DNA of 64,000 nt. Source: Hippasteria phrygiana (taxonomy: Eukaryota; Echinodermata; Asteroidea; Valvatida; Goniasteridae). Position numbers and translations under genes: made by a program. Location: contig JAZGUH010000113.1 in the NCBI GenBank assembly GCA_037893225.1, forward strand, positions 1,426,001 to 1,490,000, read 5' to 3'. The notes under the pieces are model-generated. The model was not told the DNA's origin. It searched no databases and saw only the letters and a program-made list of their open reading frames with translations. Below, one piece after another: positions 13,401 to 28,400 of the stretch. Position 1 is the first letter of the stretch; every line of letters starts with the position of its first letter.

Positions 13401-16400
13401 GTACAGTGGCCTACTTTTATTTTCTCATCTGACAAAATCTTGTGGTTAAAAACTCTAGAAGTTTTAACATTTTGTTTTCGGTTCGGGATCATTCTTTTAA
13501 AATGCTAATTCAATTTTATAAATTAAATGTGATTCAACAACTCGCAGAAAAAATATAAATAGGGGAGAAAACAATTTTGTTTGGTTTAAAGTCTAAGTTT
13601 ATAATAATGGACAAGCTGTCAGTAAATCTGCGATAAGATGTACATGTAAAATCTATTCAAACGTTCTAAATATTTAAAGTATACAATACACTTCATTGTA
13701 ATAAGTAATTTCATTCTTATGCAAATTAGCCAGCCCATCTCTGGCCATTTGAAGCATGATATGTGGGCAAGGGAAACCCCCTCCCCCTTGTGTCGGTCAT
13801 TGTGTTCCCGGAATCTCAGGAATTCTTTTAAGAAATCTAGGGGGATATGTTAGGTAACAATAGTCTAGAGTGTATAGGGTAATGGCTCTGGCTGGTCGTG
13901 GTAACAAAGAAAAGGCTTTGATCCAGATATCCGCAGACTAAGCTTAGACTACGCTGTTTCTCAATATTGATGGCTGGCCTAAGAACGTCCTCAAACAATG
14001 ACTGACGACAAACACGTCCGGCGATGATGTAGTTATGAACGAACTTTTTAATCATGCTGAAATTTATTGACGATTTTATCGCCATATCGGCGATATCGCG
14101 AGGGAAACAAAATCGACTACGAAAACAAAATCAATATTGTCAGCCCTACATGTGTACAACGATTCGATTTACACTAGCGCTTATGCAGCAGACACTAGAC
14201 TTACATGTACATACTATGTACATCCACACGCAACTGGTAAATTCCAGTCTGTGAGGAACAGTCACAATTTTTGTGTATGTTGCGTACCACTGGTGCGTAC
14301 ACACAATGAGCGTGCGAACAAAATGCAATAAATCGACGACTTGGTCAAGTTTAGTTCCACAGAGATTGCTGATTTCGTTGATTCCCATGCAACTCGTATT
14401 CACTTTACGCAGTCAAAGTAGGGAACCAGTTATGTTCGCGCATCAAATGGTTTCGCGAGCGTACGTGTGCAGCGTGTAATATACAACATGGCGGAATAAC
14501 AACAGCGGAGATCGTTTGACAAAATTGGAAGTTGAAATGATATGCATAGCGTATTGAACATCTATGATGTGATTGCGTATACTGGTACTGTTCATTGTTG
14601 TATGATAGATCTACGTTCGCTTTGGAAACATTCTCGTTGGAAAAATAAATCGAGCACTTCGTAAAAATAAAGCAGAAGGTGGCGTCCGAAAAATTTGGCA
14701 AAGTTTATTGTACAATGTACATGTATACGCATACTACATGTAATTGTAGCGTGGCCCAGATTCCATACACGCAATTTTTTCTGGCCCTGCAGCCAAGACC
14801 TATTGGCATTCCTGTAAAGTTACCTTTTTTTGCATGAACTCCTTTTAATATGACCGACACTGGTACAGCCAGACAAAATATTTGTCTTCAGAAGTCAATA
14901 ATTTGGCAATAACTTGGGTGGATTGGTTGGTTGTTATAATAAGGGAAAGCTCAAGAAAAACTTGTAAAATAATACATGTAGATTTACTTAACAATATATA
15001 GGGGACACATTTTTTTTTTTTTTTTTTTTAATTACTAGAGCACTATCTTACCATATGGAGTGAAGCATGCTGGGCACATCCATGTTTGTTCACAAAATCT
15101 ATGGAAAACTTGACATTTAATACTGGTTTAGTATGGCTACTTCTACATTTGAATTTGTACTGATTTTGATTTGTTAACCCTAACTATCCCAAGCCTTACA
15201 AACTCCAACAGCAGGTTGTCTTGAATATTTTGTTTGATTTTGAGTTATTTAGTCACAAATTGGGACTCTAAACCCAGCTCAGGCTGGTGCACAGGCTTTT
15301 CTCGTTGTTGGATGTGTGGCCAATTGTGGTACCTGGGACCTGGGACCGAGTTGACCTGGGACCTGGGACCGAGTTGACCTGGGACCGAGTTGACCTGGGA
15401 CCGAGTTGACCTGGGACCGAGTTGACCTGGGACCGAGTTGACCTGGGACCGAGTTGACCTGGGATCGAGTTGACCTGGGACCGAGTTGGTTTGGGACCCA
15501 ATTGACTCGAAACCAGCAGAAATATCTATTTTTAATTTTTATTTTCTGTATTTTTTTTTATTTGTGTATTTATTGATGCTTTTATTTTTTAAAATAATTT
15601 TCCCAAGAAATGCAAGGAGAATACCCAGGGAACATATGTGGGCTAGGGCCTGAACTGAAGTTTACTTTATTTTTAATCACAATTTCATAGAGCCATTGTT
15701 TATACTAAAACTGCCAAAATTCAACAGTTTTGGTTGCAGTTTGGCTGGTTTAGTACTGTTCCTAGTACAAGGTATGTATGTTGGAGTTTGGCAGGTTTAG
15801 TCCTGTAGGCCACTGCATGTGACTCTACCAGTTGGACTTTGTTAGATCTCTGCCTGGTGCAAGAGCTTTAATAGGGAGTTAGGGTTAAAGAGCACAGAAT
15901 TATAAATCTTAACGGTGGTCAAGATTGAACTAGATATGTGTACATGTAACAACTAAATGTATAAGTATGCAAATCAACACTCTTTAAGACAACACTTCCT
16001 GATGTTTAGAAATTAGAGACGTGCTCAGGAGACACATGCAAATGACCATATAATCACTTTTTCAAATTATTTAAATTGTCCTTCAGTCAGGTACACAGCT
16101 GACACCCCTCAAAGTATCAAAATTAGCTTTTTTTACTTTTAACAGAACACAATGAAGGTAACATGATCTTTTGTCTAGACAGCTTCAAAGTGTCTGTGTG
16201 AGGGAATAAGGAATTACTTCTCAAGTAATTTAATATACATGTAGCTTAATTGGGGAAAGTCTAAATTGGTGATTCTGGTTGAATAATCTGAACATCTGTC
16301 TTTTTGTAACTTTACAGAAAACTCAGCATGTTGGCATGGATACCATCCAAGTTGACTTTGGCCAATGTGTGAACCTGAAGCACATCGAGTCCAAAACTCT

Positions 16401-19400
16401 GAATGTCACCAACCACACCAAGGGCAAGGTGACAGTCACATGGATGACAGATGACACCAATGTCTTCTCAGTCACACCCGTCACATGTGACATTCCACCT
16501 CTCAAGATGACGTCTTTCAGGGTGTCCTTCAAACCAGTAAGAGTCCATTTCTTTTCTATCTTAGCCCATCAAAAGAACATTGGTTTCAGTGGTTGTTGGA
16601 ATCAAATTACCAGGGATAACCACAAAACTAGCTAGCATGAAAAGTTTTCCTTGGTAAAATCAGGATTATTGGCCAAATTTTCATGTGATGTCTATTGCTT
16701 GTGACTGGTATTCAATCACATGGAGTTTGGGCTGGTAAACCTGTTTTTACGAAGAAAAACATTTTTTGTGCTGAGCAATCTTTTGTGCTGAGCAGCTCCG
16801 TGATATTGGCCCAGGTCATTTCCAATGGCACGGGGTAGGACTTGCAATTACCATTTTGGGGTGCTGTACTAGTGCACAATGTATGCTGCGGTTGGAAACT
16901 GTATACATTCATTGTACGCCAATTCTACCCTACACATGATTTTGGTGTACAATCTTAGTTCATGTGCATAAGCCCATTTCACGACCGTTGGAAACACAGG
17001 TCCCGTGTATTGAAATCGCATCAATGTCACAAACGCACGGATTCCGTGTCCTGTGAAAGTGTATCTCTGTCAGCAAATCACATGGGTCCCGTGCGGTTCG
17101 TGACAGGGATCGAGACCTCCATAATTTGGCATCGATGCGACATCCGTGTGATGATCACCGAGATTGGTCATGTGAATGTATCAATGTGATTTTCGCAAGG
17201 ATACTGTGCAGTGAAATCGCATACACATGCGCAGTTTGCTGTTGGTCTGCACTACAATTTAACATGGCTTTTGTAAACTCAAATTTCTTCAGTTCGGATG
17301 GGTCAGTTGTTGCATAATGAGATTTGTTTAAATAAATAACACTTCATTGGTGTTGCTGTATGAATACGTTATATTTTGACAAAGTGGTCTTGTAAATTTA
17401 CATCCTCTTTGTATAAATTGACGTTAAAAACACGAAAACTACGGACGCATGATATTTTCTAGGTCACAGTACTGCAATTTTACGTCCAAAATCCATTGAA
17501 ACTAAGATACGGTGATTGTTTGTTTTTTAAGGGGAAGAATCCGTTTTTTTACAGAATTTTTTGATATTTTTTGATATAAAGAACAAAGAAACAATGTGAT
17601 TTAATAATGAGAATATTCGAGAATCAACAGGGTTTAACAAGTGTAGAATTAAGAAAAGATCTTATACAATATATAACTTAAAAGATCTTACGGGTGAGGA
17701 CTCAGACGGCTTGGGCACTCAGCAACGGACGAGGACGACTCCAATAATGCGAGCGAATACAGTTCTTTGGCGAGCTGGAAAACGGGGTGAATTCACCTCC
17801 AAAACAGCCGAAGAGAGACGAAAACAGCGGGGGACGACACAAACTGGCTCCCGTCGCGAAAGTATGGGGATAGGAGACCCCAAATAATGAACCGACGACA
17901 GTTCACAAATAAATGTCTCTTTTTCCGGAAATAAAACTCAGCTCTAACTCTCCCCAGACGCTCCTACGCAGACGAGTCATATACAGGTCACAGGTCCGAA
18001 TAAAACTGCTCGATGAACTCGATAACCAGAATCCCAACGAAATTCTCCGTCCGTCTAAAGTCCTGATTTTGTTGTGAAGTTAGCCCGTTATAAAGAAATT
18101 TCATACATTCCAGAAGTTACTAAAATCCAGAAGTATCTTACAAATCACGTCAGCTTCCAAATATATTCTTACAGAATTACGTCACATCTAAAAATAATCT
18201 TTTACACAGCTTCTAAATACAATTACAGTGTTTTCTAGCGTATACAAGATTTCTACACAGAACCTTTTCGCACTATAAGGCTTGGCGTAAACAACTTTGG
18301 CCCATTCATTCACATAATTTAGGGTCAGCCGAGGTTGCACGCATATGCAAATAGTGACGCGTGGCCTCGCCCACGTTTGTGACGGTTGTACATAATACTG
18401 AATGAGGGGCGTACATGTAATACATTCCGTGAGGGGAATTTCATAACACTGACAACATTTACTTGTGTAACAACACCATTCCCAACTGACTTGCATAGCC
18501 GTGATACACGCGTGGCATGGAAACATACACCCGAGTAAATAAACTGTCTACACACCCACCCACCATCCAACCAACCAACCCACCCACCAACCAACCCACC
18601 CACCAACCAACCCACCCAAGTGTGTAAACGCCTGCAATGGGGGACCTCCTATTGTCCTCCTATTGTTCATACTTTTTGGCATGGGCCCTCATTGGTTTTG
18701 TACACGCTTTTCAAACAGGGACCTTTCTCAACCGGGGACCCTGTTGTCCTCTTTTGTTAAAGGTCCCCTATTGAATGCAAAAACAAACTCACCCACCCAC
18801 CCAACCACCAGCATAAGCAGCAAGATACAATCTTTGTCTCTGTTTGAGTCAGTCATGACAGAATGTTACCCAATATCACCCTAACCATTGGAGATTCCTC
18901 AGCGACACTGTCATGTAGTGTTTATGACTATACAGAAACCGGGCTTTTAGCATCTCGAAATCTGAAGGTTATTGTTCAATTGGCATGTTCCTTATGGGAA
19001 CACTGTGTTGCAGTATTTTTCTAATGGGAGCACACCACGTTCCAAAAGTGTTCCCAACTGGAACTGATTGTTGCCCTCTAAGGGACGACCAGGGCCCAAT
19101 TTCATAGGGTTGCTAAACACACGGAGAATTTGCTTCAAATGTTGACACAGCAATGGAAATCGTCATGCACCCAAGCAAGCAAACTTCTCTTGCTTTTAGT
19201 TGGATAACTTTTCTACGTACATGTACAATGTACCATTAAAGTAGCCATATGAAATTGGGCCCAGTGCTCAAATTCTTTCCTTTTTATGGAAGTTGCCTAA
19301 TACACGGCTAAAAGCCACTCTAGGTAAAGGGCTACAACAGAGGTGGTGGGGTTGGCCACATTTTAGGTTGCCAGCCCCACCACCCTTACGGTTTTCCTGG

Positions 19401-22400
19401 GTCCGGATCTAAATAGAGGATACATTTTAAATAGATACCAAAGAAATTATCCCAACTTTCAGACCTATAGACCCAGGCAGGGTTACGCCCCTCCCCCTCT
19501 TGAATATGAATTCACCTGGCATTTGTGTTTCCAATATGAACAAGATTCCCAGAGAGCATCGTAAGAGGCTCCCGGAATCTGCTGCTTCCTTTATACAAAC
19601 ATTTTATTGTTCATTTGGCCATGTTTAATGATTGATAAAATAAGTATGGATTGAGTAAAAATTTGAAACATTCTGTTATGAATTAAGACACATTTTCCAT
19701 TTGGTTTCCAACACTATCCTTTAATTAATTTGAGATTATTACTTGCTGCAACAACAAAGTCTCAGATCTTGTGCACAATTTATTCAGTACAATTTCTGAT
19801 TGAACATTATCTATACAGGGTGAACCTAACAAAACGAAACCGAGAAAAAAGGGTAACTATTCAAAAAATATGTATGTCATGGATATATTATTAGAGAGGT
19901 TTAGCAGCACGTATTACGCGAACGTCAACGTGAGCGCGCCCGACATTTTTGGAGCGGCGGTCAAACTGAGTAACGCGGGCCTTCGGACGCGCAATGGAAG
20001 TTTAGCTGCACGTCACCACGGGTATCATGCACAACCACGGTGTTTTCCATCACGAAAGCTTTACAAACAAGCGATTTTTTCAACTTCAGAAATACATCGA
20101 ACTGGACTTAGTTTGACCCAAAAATGCATCTTCAGTGTTGTATATTCAATGAGCTTTAATTCTTATTAGACAAATATGGATTGCAATGTCTACAAATGTT
20201 TAAAAATTGGTGCAATTATTCACTTTGTGACCCAACGTGAACCAGTTTCACGTATTTGACGTCCGTGTGAAAGTCACGTACGTGAGTAACAATATGCTGG
20301 AATTGATGACGTCAGCAAAAGAACACACAATTTTCGCATTTGCGTTCACGTAAAATGTGCTGCTAAACCTCTATGGCATCATAAAGTACATGTAGGAGCT
20401 ACAACCTTTCTTTTAATGTATGTCGCAAGGCTACAGTCACGGATGGCTGAGTACCATTGTCCTAAAACCCATAGACAGAATTCGGAAATGGACAAGTCAG
20501 GTGTTATGCTTTGAACTTCTGTGTGTAGGCAATGGATGTCTGCTGGAAAACTGGGAAATAAAAAATAACCAATTTCTTCATTATGATCTGTTTGTTTATT
20601 AATGAAACATTTACATGTTGTCCAGACTTAGGCCACAATACCTTCAACGTGGCCCCCACCTCTCTCAACACAGATTTGACACTGGCGTCGCATGTCCTGA
20701 ACCGCTCTCCTCACCACTCCAGGATCATTATGCAACACCTCAACTTCCCTCTCAATTCTGGTACCTGTAATTCTGCAGTATCTTGTGGTGGATTGGCATA
20801 AACTTTTCTTTTAGGTATCCCCAGAGGAAAAGTTACATGGCGTTATATCCGAGGATCGTGGTGGCCACTCCACTGCATGATTTAATCGCAATGACTCTGT
20901 CTACAAAAAGTTCACGGAGACGATCACGAACGGCGAGTTGATGAGCCGGGGCACCATCCTTTGCCAACAAGAGATGTCTGAAAATTCCTCCTGGTTGGCG
21001 TTCAAAATGCTCTTCCAGTTGAGGAATAACATCTTGGCTTATCATTTCCAGGTACATTTGACCATTGACGTTCCTTTCAAAGATTACGGGACCAATGACA
21101 CGTCCATTACCACACAGTCCAATCCAAACTGTCAACTTTTCACGACTCATGTTCTTCTCGAAATTAAACGGAGAAGGATATCTGGCTGGTGCATACTGGA
21201 TGGCATGGTGTGTGTTTACCTTCCCTTTCATCTCAAATCCTGCTTCATCACTGATGCAGAAAAACCTAAGGAAGTGTTCATCCACTTCGCATCTTTCAAG
21301 TAACCACCTCGAAAACCGTAATTGTCATTCCAGATCAGCAGGGATAAGTTGATGTCTGACACGATATGCATCTGATACGGATAAGGTCGAGCCTGGTGAT
21401 ACGGTTGAAGGTAGTAGGAGCCAGTCCTAATCCATTTCTCATGCTTGTTGCTGTGGGATGTTCAAGGGTTGCTGACGAACAGCTTCAATGTTGGCTTGAG
21501 ATCTTCCTGTCCTTCTGCCAGGGTTACCCATGTTACGATTTTGACTGGTACTATTTTATCGATACTTTTTACATTTGCTCAAATTGTCAATTTTACTGGT
21601 GGATCTCAATCAGGAAAGTTTGCTCTGAATGTATCTTAGGTTGCCTGCAAGCTTCCTGTTTGGTGGAACGTTTCGACGACGAAAACCCTCTGTTCAACTG
21701 TTAGCTGAACCATCTTGCCAAGATGAAGCCTTTGCTGTGAATGACCATCAATGCACATACCCACTAAAATCACTAGAGATTTATTACAGTTACATAAGTC
21801 AATGTCTTCCATGCACAATGGCCACACATTCATTCAGTCAAGACATGGTTAGAAAAGGAAGCATGACTTGGAGTGGGAGTGGTGCTGTTCATTTTCTATC
21901 AAACACCTGAGTTGTCCATTTCCGAATTCTGTCTATGGTTTTGAGGACAATGATACTCAGCCATCCGTGACTAGCCTTGCGACATACATGTAGGTCCTAC
22001 TTTATGATGCAATAATTCATATATCCATGACATGTAAACAAATTTTAATAGTTACCCTCTTTTTCTCGGTTTCGTTTTTTTAGGTTCACCCTGTATAGCA
22101 CTTGAATTCCTCTTTTTCCTTAATGTGTTTTCTTTGGTTTTTGCACTGGCAGGGAGCACCAAATCAGTTTTATGCTGCTGAGCTGGAGGGATATGCATCC
22201 TACAAGGTAAATTGATTAATAAAAAGGTTAATATTCAAGATATACACAGGGTGAGTAATAACAACTTTTTTTACTCGGTCATTGGACTTTTTTTGATAAA
22301 ACGTACGGAGACTGTTGTCAACCAAATTAAGTCCAGTGCGGACAGCCGGTAAACTTTCCAAATTGTTAACCCCTTGCGTACAGATGACGGAATATGGCGC

Positions 22401-25400
22401 AAAAAAAACAGTGCCACCAGGCCGGATGACGCAATTGGCCGCTGTTTGTGCAGTTTCAATCCATTGTTGGATTAAACAGTGCCACCAGACCGGATGACGT
22501 CATTGGCCGCTGTTTGTGCAGTTTCAATCCATTGTTGGATTATTGTGTATAGGTTACGCTTGACTGCACAAACACATTGTAGCGGTTCGCTTGGCTGCCA
22601 GAGCCGCCGCGGCACCCCGACGTCTCCCGTAAAATACCGTACTCAAGGGGTTAAGTGTCGATCATCGGTTGTCAGTTTATCTCTCCGCAGCGGGAACTTT
22701 TACATGGCCAACCGTAGCGGAAACTTTTACATGGCCAACCGTAGCAGAAGAGTTACGTGATTAGTTTTACGTCAATAAAAGCCTAGTGCGGACAGCCACT
22801 GTGATGTAAAACATGCATTTTGATCACCGCAAAGTTTACGCGGCCAAAGACCTTCCGCAAACCGTGTAATCCAAATGCAGACGCACGGAAGAACAACCAC
22901 AGTGGAATGTTAACAATCACGCACAGTAACTTTTGCCAATAAAAATAGTCCAATGCGAACGCGGCTTTTGACAATAAATTCACATGTTAATTGATCAGTC
23001 TTGTGTCACGCAACTTGTGAAGTAGAAATTTTAACCACTCAACCACTGGGTTGGGTGAGGTACATGTATGCTGATCAGTTCAATCGAGCTTCGTGCGCTT
23101 TTATGTCTAAAATAGACAAATGTTTCAGAAATATTGATGCAGAAATGTTTGTATTGTATGAAACATTACACTTTAAACTTGATTATAATTAAACCCAAGT
23201 TCTGTTCCACACAGATGGTTCCAAAGTTTTTGCCTAAAGTGACTCCTTTCAGTGCTACACAGTTGGTCTTCAGATCCCATATACTCTTATTAGTGCACAT
23301 CCACACAGCCTGGGATAGTGTGGGATCTGAAGGCTGGAAATCACGGGTACATACTCTCCTTGAGAATCAAGTTAGATGTTCAGTTGAAATAATTTTTTTT
23401 TAAACTTGAATTTTTTGAGGAAGTATGATTTGTGGGAACATGAATTTACTTGAACGTAATAATGATGATCAATTAAATGTACTTTGTTTTTATTAAAAGG
23501 GGTAGATGGCCAATTTTAGAAACAGCATATGAGCATGATTTTGTTTATAATAAGTAGTTCAGTAAGAGACTGATTCATTAAGTCTCTTCCCTTGACCTAT
23601 TGACCAATCACAGCTGTGGCTAGTCAGACAAAAGTCCAACATGCGTGTATGCGTTTGTTCTCCCAAACAAACGTGGACGTATAACAAAGGGAACAATATC
23701 GTCCGCGATTCCCAGAATACGTCCGCGATTGAGATCGTGTACAAAACCTATGGGAGTCTTCCGAAAAAGTTAAAAGTACAAACAAAAGAGGGAACAACAG
23801 GACGTCCATGTTTGGAGGTCGATACACGTTTGGGTGTGTGCGTGATGTGCACTGCTGTGGTTGGTCAGTACATCAGAGGGCGTGGCTTAACGGATCAATC
23901 TACAACCTTTGAAATTAAGAGTCGTCCATTTTTCTTTCAAAGTGTATTGTTTTCAATCTTGTAGAGTATGCGGGACTATCGATTGGTACAGGATGAGACC
24001 TTTTGCCCCCCATGGTGTCTGACTGTCTCTGCTGTTGGTCATACCTTCCAGCCAGGCAATGAAACATTCCTGCCCACGCTGTCTCTTGACACACAGAAAG
24101 TGGTAAGGTTTTTTTTGTCGTCTTTCAACAGGTTCAATCAAAGAAAATGATTAACCAGTGGTTGATTTGTGATACATGTACCTTATACCTGCGCCAGAGC
24201 TGCCAACCAGTATGAATTTTCCGTATTTCGTACAGAAGTTCATGAAAAAAATGTATTTACGAATTTTGTGAAATCTGACCATAATAATGTTGTGTCATGC
24301 ATATGATGCTCAGTATAATACTGTGCATCTCCTGGTTCATTATTGCAATCCCAACCGAACAGATGCAACTTTAGCTTTGAAAATAAAGTCCAGCGTGTGG
24401 GTTCATTTATTTCACCAGGCACACGACGTGTCCCCATTTTGATGCTGAATTAAGAATCATTGCCATTTCAGCGATGCGGACTATGCTGTGCAAAAATTAA
24501 TCTGATTTTTTGTTTAGGTAAAGGTTAAATTTCATCAAAAATACAGATTTTCTGAGCAAAATACTGATTTTTTGCTTTCTGAATACTGAAATGAGTTTGA
24601 AAAGGTTGGCAGCTCTCCTGCGCAATGACATTCATGTGCAAATGGTAGCTAGTCAAACTATTGTGCCATCGATCCCCTCAGTATTACTTGTCACAGCTTT
24701 GTAAGACAAATGTTGCTATTGATAACCAGTGTGAGCATGTCCTTCTGTAGGTTGGCTCCAGATAGTTGACTAGGCCTGGTTGACGAGCCAGTATTTGTGC
24801 AAAGGTAGTCCAACAATTGTCAACAATGGTCCGTGATCAAACTTGCTCTTTGCTGTGATGTATGCCTGATTGCTATACCCAAGGATCCTGTGGGTTGTAT
24901 AAAGAGGACATGCGCCCCTTCTAAATTAAACGAATTGGGACTCAAACAAAGTCCTGAAATTTTGTAATGAGAAAGAATGGGAAAAATTCTGGGTACAAGG
25001 GTTTGTCTTACTTATTACTGAAACAGTATCATACAAAATTCCTCTCTGCCAATTGTGTGGTCTCAATTAGGTTCCAATAGCAATTACAGAAAATCCAGGG
25101 CTACGGAGGTGTTGTACTGGTTTTTGTATTGTTTTTGTATTTTTGTTTTTGTATTGTCATTTGCAAGTTTCGGCTATTCTGTTGACTAACATGGCCGCCA
25201 ACCATTTCTTGTTCACCATAATTGTGATAGTGTATAAGCTAGGACTATTCTTGTCTGATCTGAATTGAAGTTGCTACAATGTATGTCATCTAAAAAATAT
25301 ATGTTGCAAGTTGCTGATGAAGCAGTCTTATGCATCTGTCACATTGTGTGCTTTACTTGCATTTGAAAGCATCAAGTCACTCACTTCCCAGTCTTCAAAT

Positions 25401-28400
25401 GCAGCCATTCTAACCGGCCATTGTGATATCAAAAATATCCGTATTATTGAGCTTAAACCCTTTTTGTGCCATTAACATCCAGTTATTCTTCAGCTTCTAC
25501 ATACCCTAGGGCAGATTCCACAAAGTGCCATGACACATCATGCTGAACACATAACAGCTTGCTACCATTATTTTTACATTGTAAGCTGTGGAATGGAATG
25601 ACCCATTTCCACAGTAAAGTGTACAGAGTGACCCAAAAATAGTAATTCTTTGGAGGAAAAATAAAAGGTCAAATATGATTTGGGTATACATCCATCTTCT
25701 CAGAAGTGTTGGTGAAAAGATAAGTTTCTCTTGTACAATAAAAATATACAGGGTTGAAATGTAGTACTAGCAAGGGGTATTACTTACGTAACAGGGACGG
25801 ACATGAGTGTACCACACGGAGACTACCAAGAAGTATTCCAAATTTGTGTGTGTTTTTATAAACTAGAGATACATGTAAGTATCCAATTGTACAATGTAGT
25901 TTACTCTAGAAAAAAAAAATTTCATTTAGTGGAAAAATATGGAAAAAGTATCCCGGACCACTCACGTTACCCACGTACATGTAACATTTTGACGGAAAGA
26001 TTACCCACGTAACATTTTGACGGAAAGCCAGGTCTCATTTTTTTCTACTGCTTTTAGGTATTCTTACATGGAAATCATTTATTTCATTACCCACATCAAA
26101 AATGGTATTCAAAGGCTAAACAGCGGTGACATTTGCGCAGAGAAAAAAATCTTGAAATTATGGGGTCTGGGTATGAATTACCCACGTAACATTTTGACAG
26201 ACACTGTTACGTGAGTAAGCATGATATTGCAGGTCGCGTAAATGTTTTATGCAAGCTCGCAGCAATTACATGATATTATTTTTTTAATGGGATATCTGTT
26301 TTTCAAATGTAGTATCAACTTCTGTGAATAAGAACTTCAAACTAGATAGATAATGATAATTCACAGGCCTTCAATAAATATCACATTTTTTTCAGTGCAA
26401 GTTTGGGGGATATTCTGGGTGTGACTCAATATAAAAACAAGACACATCAACCAACATATGTTGTTTTATTTCTGATATATCTGTAATAAATACTAGTTAA
26501 TTTAACACACGCTTAATAAATCCTCACTGATGACAAGCGAAGAAAGAAATTATTGAATTTTTGTCCGTCAATGTACACTTTACTGTGGAAATAGCCTTTT
26601 CCAGTTGACTTGCACATCTTTAACCACCATTTTGTTGTATGATTGAAAGCTTTTGAAAGAAAATCGTTACGACTGTTTATTATTCAGAGAGAAAATACAT
26701 AAAACAGTCACGACATGCTAACAAATACACTTGTGAGGTATTGCAAAGAGTGCTTCTATTGCGAGTTGGTTGTCTTTATCGAGCTTGGAAGTATCTACCT
26801 CCTGATGCTATCCTTTATCTTTATAAGACAACTACAGTGTATCTTTATTAGATACAGTACAGAAGCGCATTGTTAATTTGGTTGGAGAAGTGTTGGGCTC
26901 ATCCTTACAATCACTCTCTCACCGGAGATCTGTTGCTACTCTTATGTTCCACCGGCTTGTCCAGCTTGGTTCCTCCAGTTAAGGTTTTTGAGCGTGAAAC
27001 TTGGCTCTCCGCCTGTTCTCACCAATATACTCTATCTGTACCTTGATGTAGAATGAAGAGCTATGCCAATAGCTTTTTCCCTCGTTCTGTATCTCTATGG
27101 AATTCTTTGCCTGGTGCATGTTTCCCTTCATCTTCTTTCCTGCTTCAAGAAGAATATTTATTCCTACATCTTGCATCTTTGATTCTTTCTTTCCCTTTGT
27201 AGCTCCGTGCCTCGAGTGGCTTTTAGCCTTTTATGGGGGAAAACTTGCATGAAAAAATAAGCTTACGACAGGTTTTGTGAAGTGGTTCATACATAGAGGT
27301 GTTGCAGCTAAAGTTGAGCAGCTTGTACGTACATGTTGTAAATTGTGTAATTAGGTGCAAGATACCCAAGGTATGGTACTGAATGGGGTTTAGTCAGTGA
27401 TAAATGGTCCTTGTTCTGTTCCAGGTATTCCCTGCTGTGGAGTCTGGGGATTCTATTTACAAGACAGTCTTGGTAACAAACGAGGGGTCTACACCGATTC
27501 ACTATGCCCTGGAGGAGGATCCTACTGGGTGAGTATGTCTTCTACTGGTTAATTCTTTGCTGAATGTAGTAAGATGGGCGATTGTGGACACCCCCGCTTT
27601 TTTATTCTTAAAAAAAATATTTGTTCCTGCAAAGTTTGGAACCTCAGCCAGTGTTCTTTTAATTATACTGACCCTATTTTTGCCAAATTTTGAAGAGTAT
27701 TTTGGGAGAAAACACGACTTTCTTACCTGGTTTTCCCAGTGACGAGCATGTGAATCGACACACACTGCCGCATGATACGCTCCCCCTCGCTATTCTGGAC
27801 CAATCAGAGAGTGGCTTCTAATAAAACTTTCATCAACCAATCATCGATGGTCTACCAAACCAGCTTGAGCACTGTTGCCATGTTTGGTTTCAGTTGATGT
27901 GTTTGTCGCCGTCATTTTACCCCATATTTTCCCTTAACCCCTTGCGTACGGAAGACGCCAAATGGCGCCCAAAAAGATTTGCCACCATTCTGAATGACGC
28001 CATTTGCCACTATTTGTGCAGTTTCAATCCAGTGTTGATTATTGTGTATGTTACGCTTGACTGCAGAAGCACACTGTGGCCGTTTCGCTTGGCTGCAAAG
28101 GCCGGCGCGACACCCCGGCGCCTCCTGTAAATAACCGAACTCAAGGGTTTAAAAATCAAAACCCTGTCCTCTTTTCCACAAAGTAAATCCTGTAGATATT
28201 CAACTTGGTGTCATCGCCATCTACTAAGGTGAGTTCAAAAAGTTAAAAGACATTTTGGTTCTTTTATAGGAATAGGGTCCTAAACTCCACAATCGCAGTG
28301 GTCCTAAGAGGAATTGTAACAGTTACATCTCAGGATATGAATGTAATAACTATTCTTTGTTGAAATCCACATACTTCAACTTTCAATCCGAGTAACTCGG

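Larger units (their letters stand above)
19816..22093 (-). mobile_element. Tc1/mariner-superfamily element with ~200-bp terminal inverted repeats, decayed
   Basis: Terminal sequences CAGGGTGAACCTAACAAAAC and the reverse complement of GTTTTTTTAGGTTCACCCTG, flanked by TATA on both sides, consistent with TA target duplication. The inverted repeats are long: left arm 19816-20504 (interrupted by a 478-bp nested element), right arm about 21903-22093, sharing TATGTCGCAAGGCTA, CACGGATGGCTGAGTA and ACAGAATTCGGAAATGGACA. A broken transposase lies between them on the minus strand (about 21720-20800). Confidence 0.85.

Noticed and set aside
18325..18615. Minus-strand ORF MGWLVGGLVGGWVGWLDGGW as a membrane protein
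   Set aside because: The glycine/tryptophan run is a CCAACCCACC microsatellite translated.
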